A DNA stretch of 64,000 nt from positions 31,440 to 95,439 of the forward strand of contig JAHRYS010000006.1 of the NCBI GenBank assembly GCA_020621985.1. Reading direction: 5' to 3'. Positions 63,906 through 64,000 of this stretch are shown here, piece by piece; positions within the stretch are counted from its first letter, which is position 1, and the number at the start of each line of letters is the position of its first letter. Source of the DNA: Candidatus Ferrigenium altingense (GTDB taxonomy: Bacteria > Pseudomonadota > Gammaproteobacteria > Burkholderiales > Gallionellaceae). The position numbers were made by a program, and so were the translations under genes. The notes below the pieces were generated by a model. It was not told where the DNA came from. It searched no databases and saw only the letters and a list, made by a program, of their open reading frames with translations.

Positions 63906-64000
63906 ATGCACTACACCGGGCAGGACATGCTATGGCTGATCGGCAGCCTGTCCCGCGTATTCCGCCTCCCGTTCGACCCGCAGCTCATCCGCCAGCAATT
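63906..64000 (+). CDS. Probable type I secretion ABC transporter, N-terminal fragment (cut by window end)
   Basis: The 31 visible codons begin MHYTGQDMLWLIGSLSRVFR and continue with PFDPQLIRQQ. This resembles the N-terminal peptidase-C39-like domain of type I secretion permease/ATPases (LapB/RTX-exporter type), in which ...LLWLIGSL.RLYR.PFDP... is common. GAGGATAAGGG precedes the ATG. The 209 bp between truB and this gene holds no other gene that I can see. The call is moderate because so little is present. Confidence 0.5.
   Translation, partial: MHYTGQDMLWLIGSLSRVFRLPFDPQLIRQQ

Overview
The window looks like a chromosomal segment of a betaproteobacterium, most likely of the Nitrosomonadales/Gallionellaceae kind. 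This is inferred from high GC, betaproteobacterial housekeeping blocks (map-glnD, nadE, rimP-nusA-infB-rbfA-truB, typA, htpG, rmuC), a NAD-reducing-type [NiFe] hydrogenase locus and many short REP/MITE-like repeats. I could not run a phylogenetic search, so the assignment is tentative. I see no tRNA, rRNA, CRISPR array, integrase or transposase.

Layout. 1-8917: end of hoxH, its protease hoxW, an unrecognised methyltransferase-fold gene, then hypA-hypB-hypF(short)-hypC-hypD-hypE-hypX, a near-complete maturation set for a group 3d hydrogenase. HypF lacks its N-terminal catalytic modules, and HypX implies aerobic CO-ligand synthesis. 8918-9974: repeats and two small orphan genes. 9993-13678: a Pat-type lysine acetyltransferase divergent from a class II-like deacetylase. 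13695-19023: two tandem genes for very long Ala/Glu/Arg/Gln coiled coils sharing about 1.09 kb of identical DNA; only the second keeps a C-terminal membrane anchor. 19033-22907: glnD, map and a glycine-zipper protein.

22959-32253 (minus strand): an efflux array (TolC, MacA-like, split MacB-like ATPase and permease, a second fusion protein, an RND pump). Its three wide gaps are each filled by a different palindromic repeat family.

32380-43979 is the most interesting region. It encodes two TonB-dependent receptors, a DUF4198-like periplasmic protein, a CcoG/NapH-like polyferredoxin, a DsbD/COG2836-like membrane protein, a Tat-exported Cys-rich Csp copper-storage protein, an Asp-box beta-propeller with a CxCC motif, a TlpA-like thioredoxin, and a dedicated TonB-ExbB-ExbD. 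Both receptor genes have the same promoter architecture: a 15-bp palindrome GCGACAAWTTGTCGC placed 1 nt before a TTCCCA -35 and 17 nt from the -10. I read this as one regulon for copper capture, reduction and storage. I do not recognise the whole assembly as a named system.

44243-64000: an RhlE-type helicase with a repeat inserted in frame, a PAS-GGDEF diguanylate cyclase followed by a degenerate HD-GYP protein, htpG, typA, rmuC, an OmpA-like protein, nadE, the rimP-nusA-infB-rbfA-truB translation operon with a terminator-like hairpin in its leader, and the first codons of a probable type I secretion ABC transporter cut by the window end.
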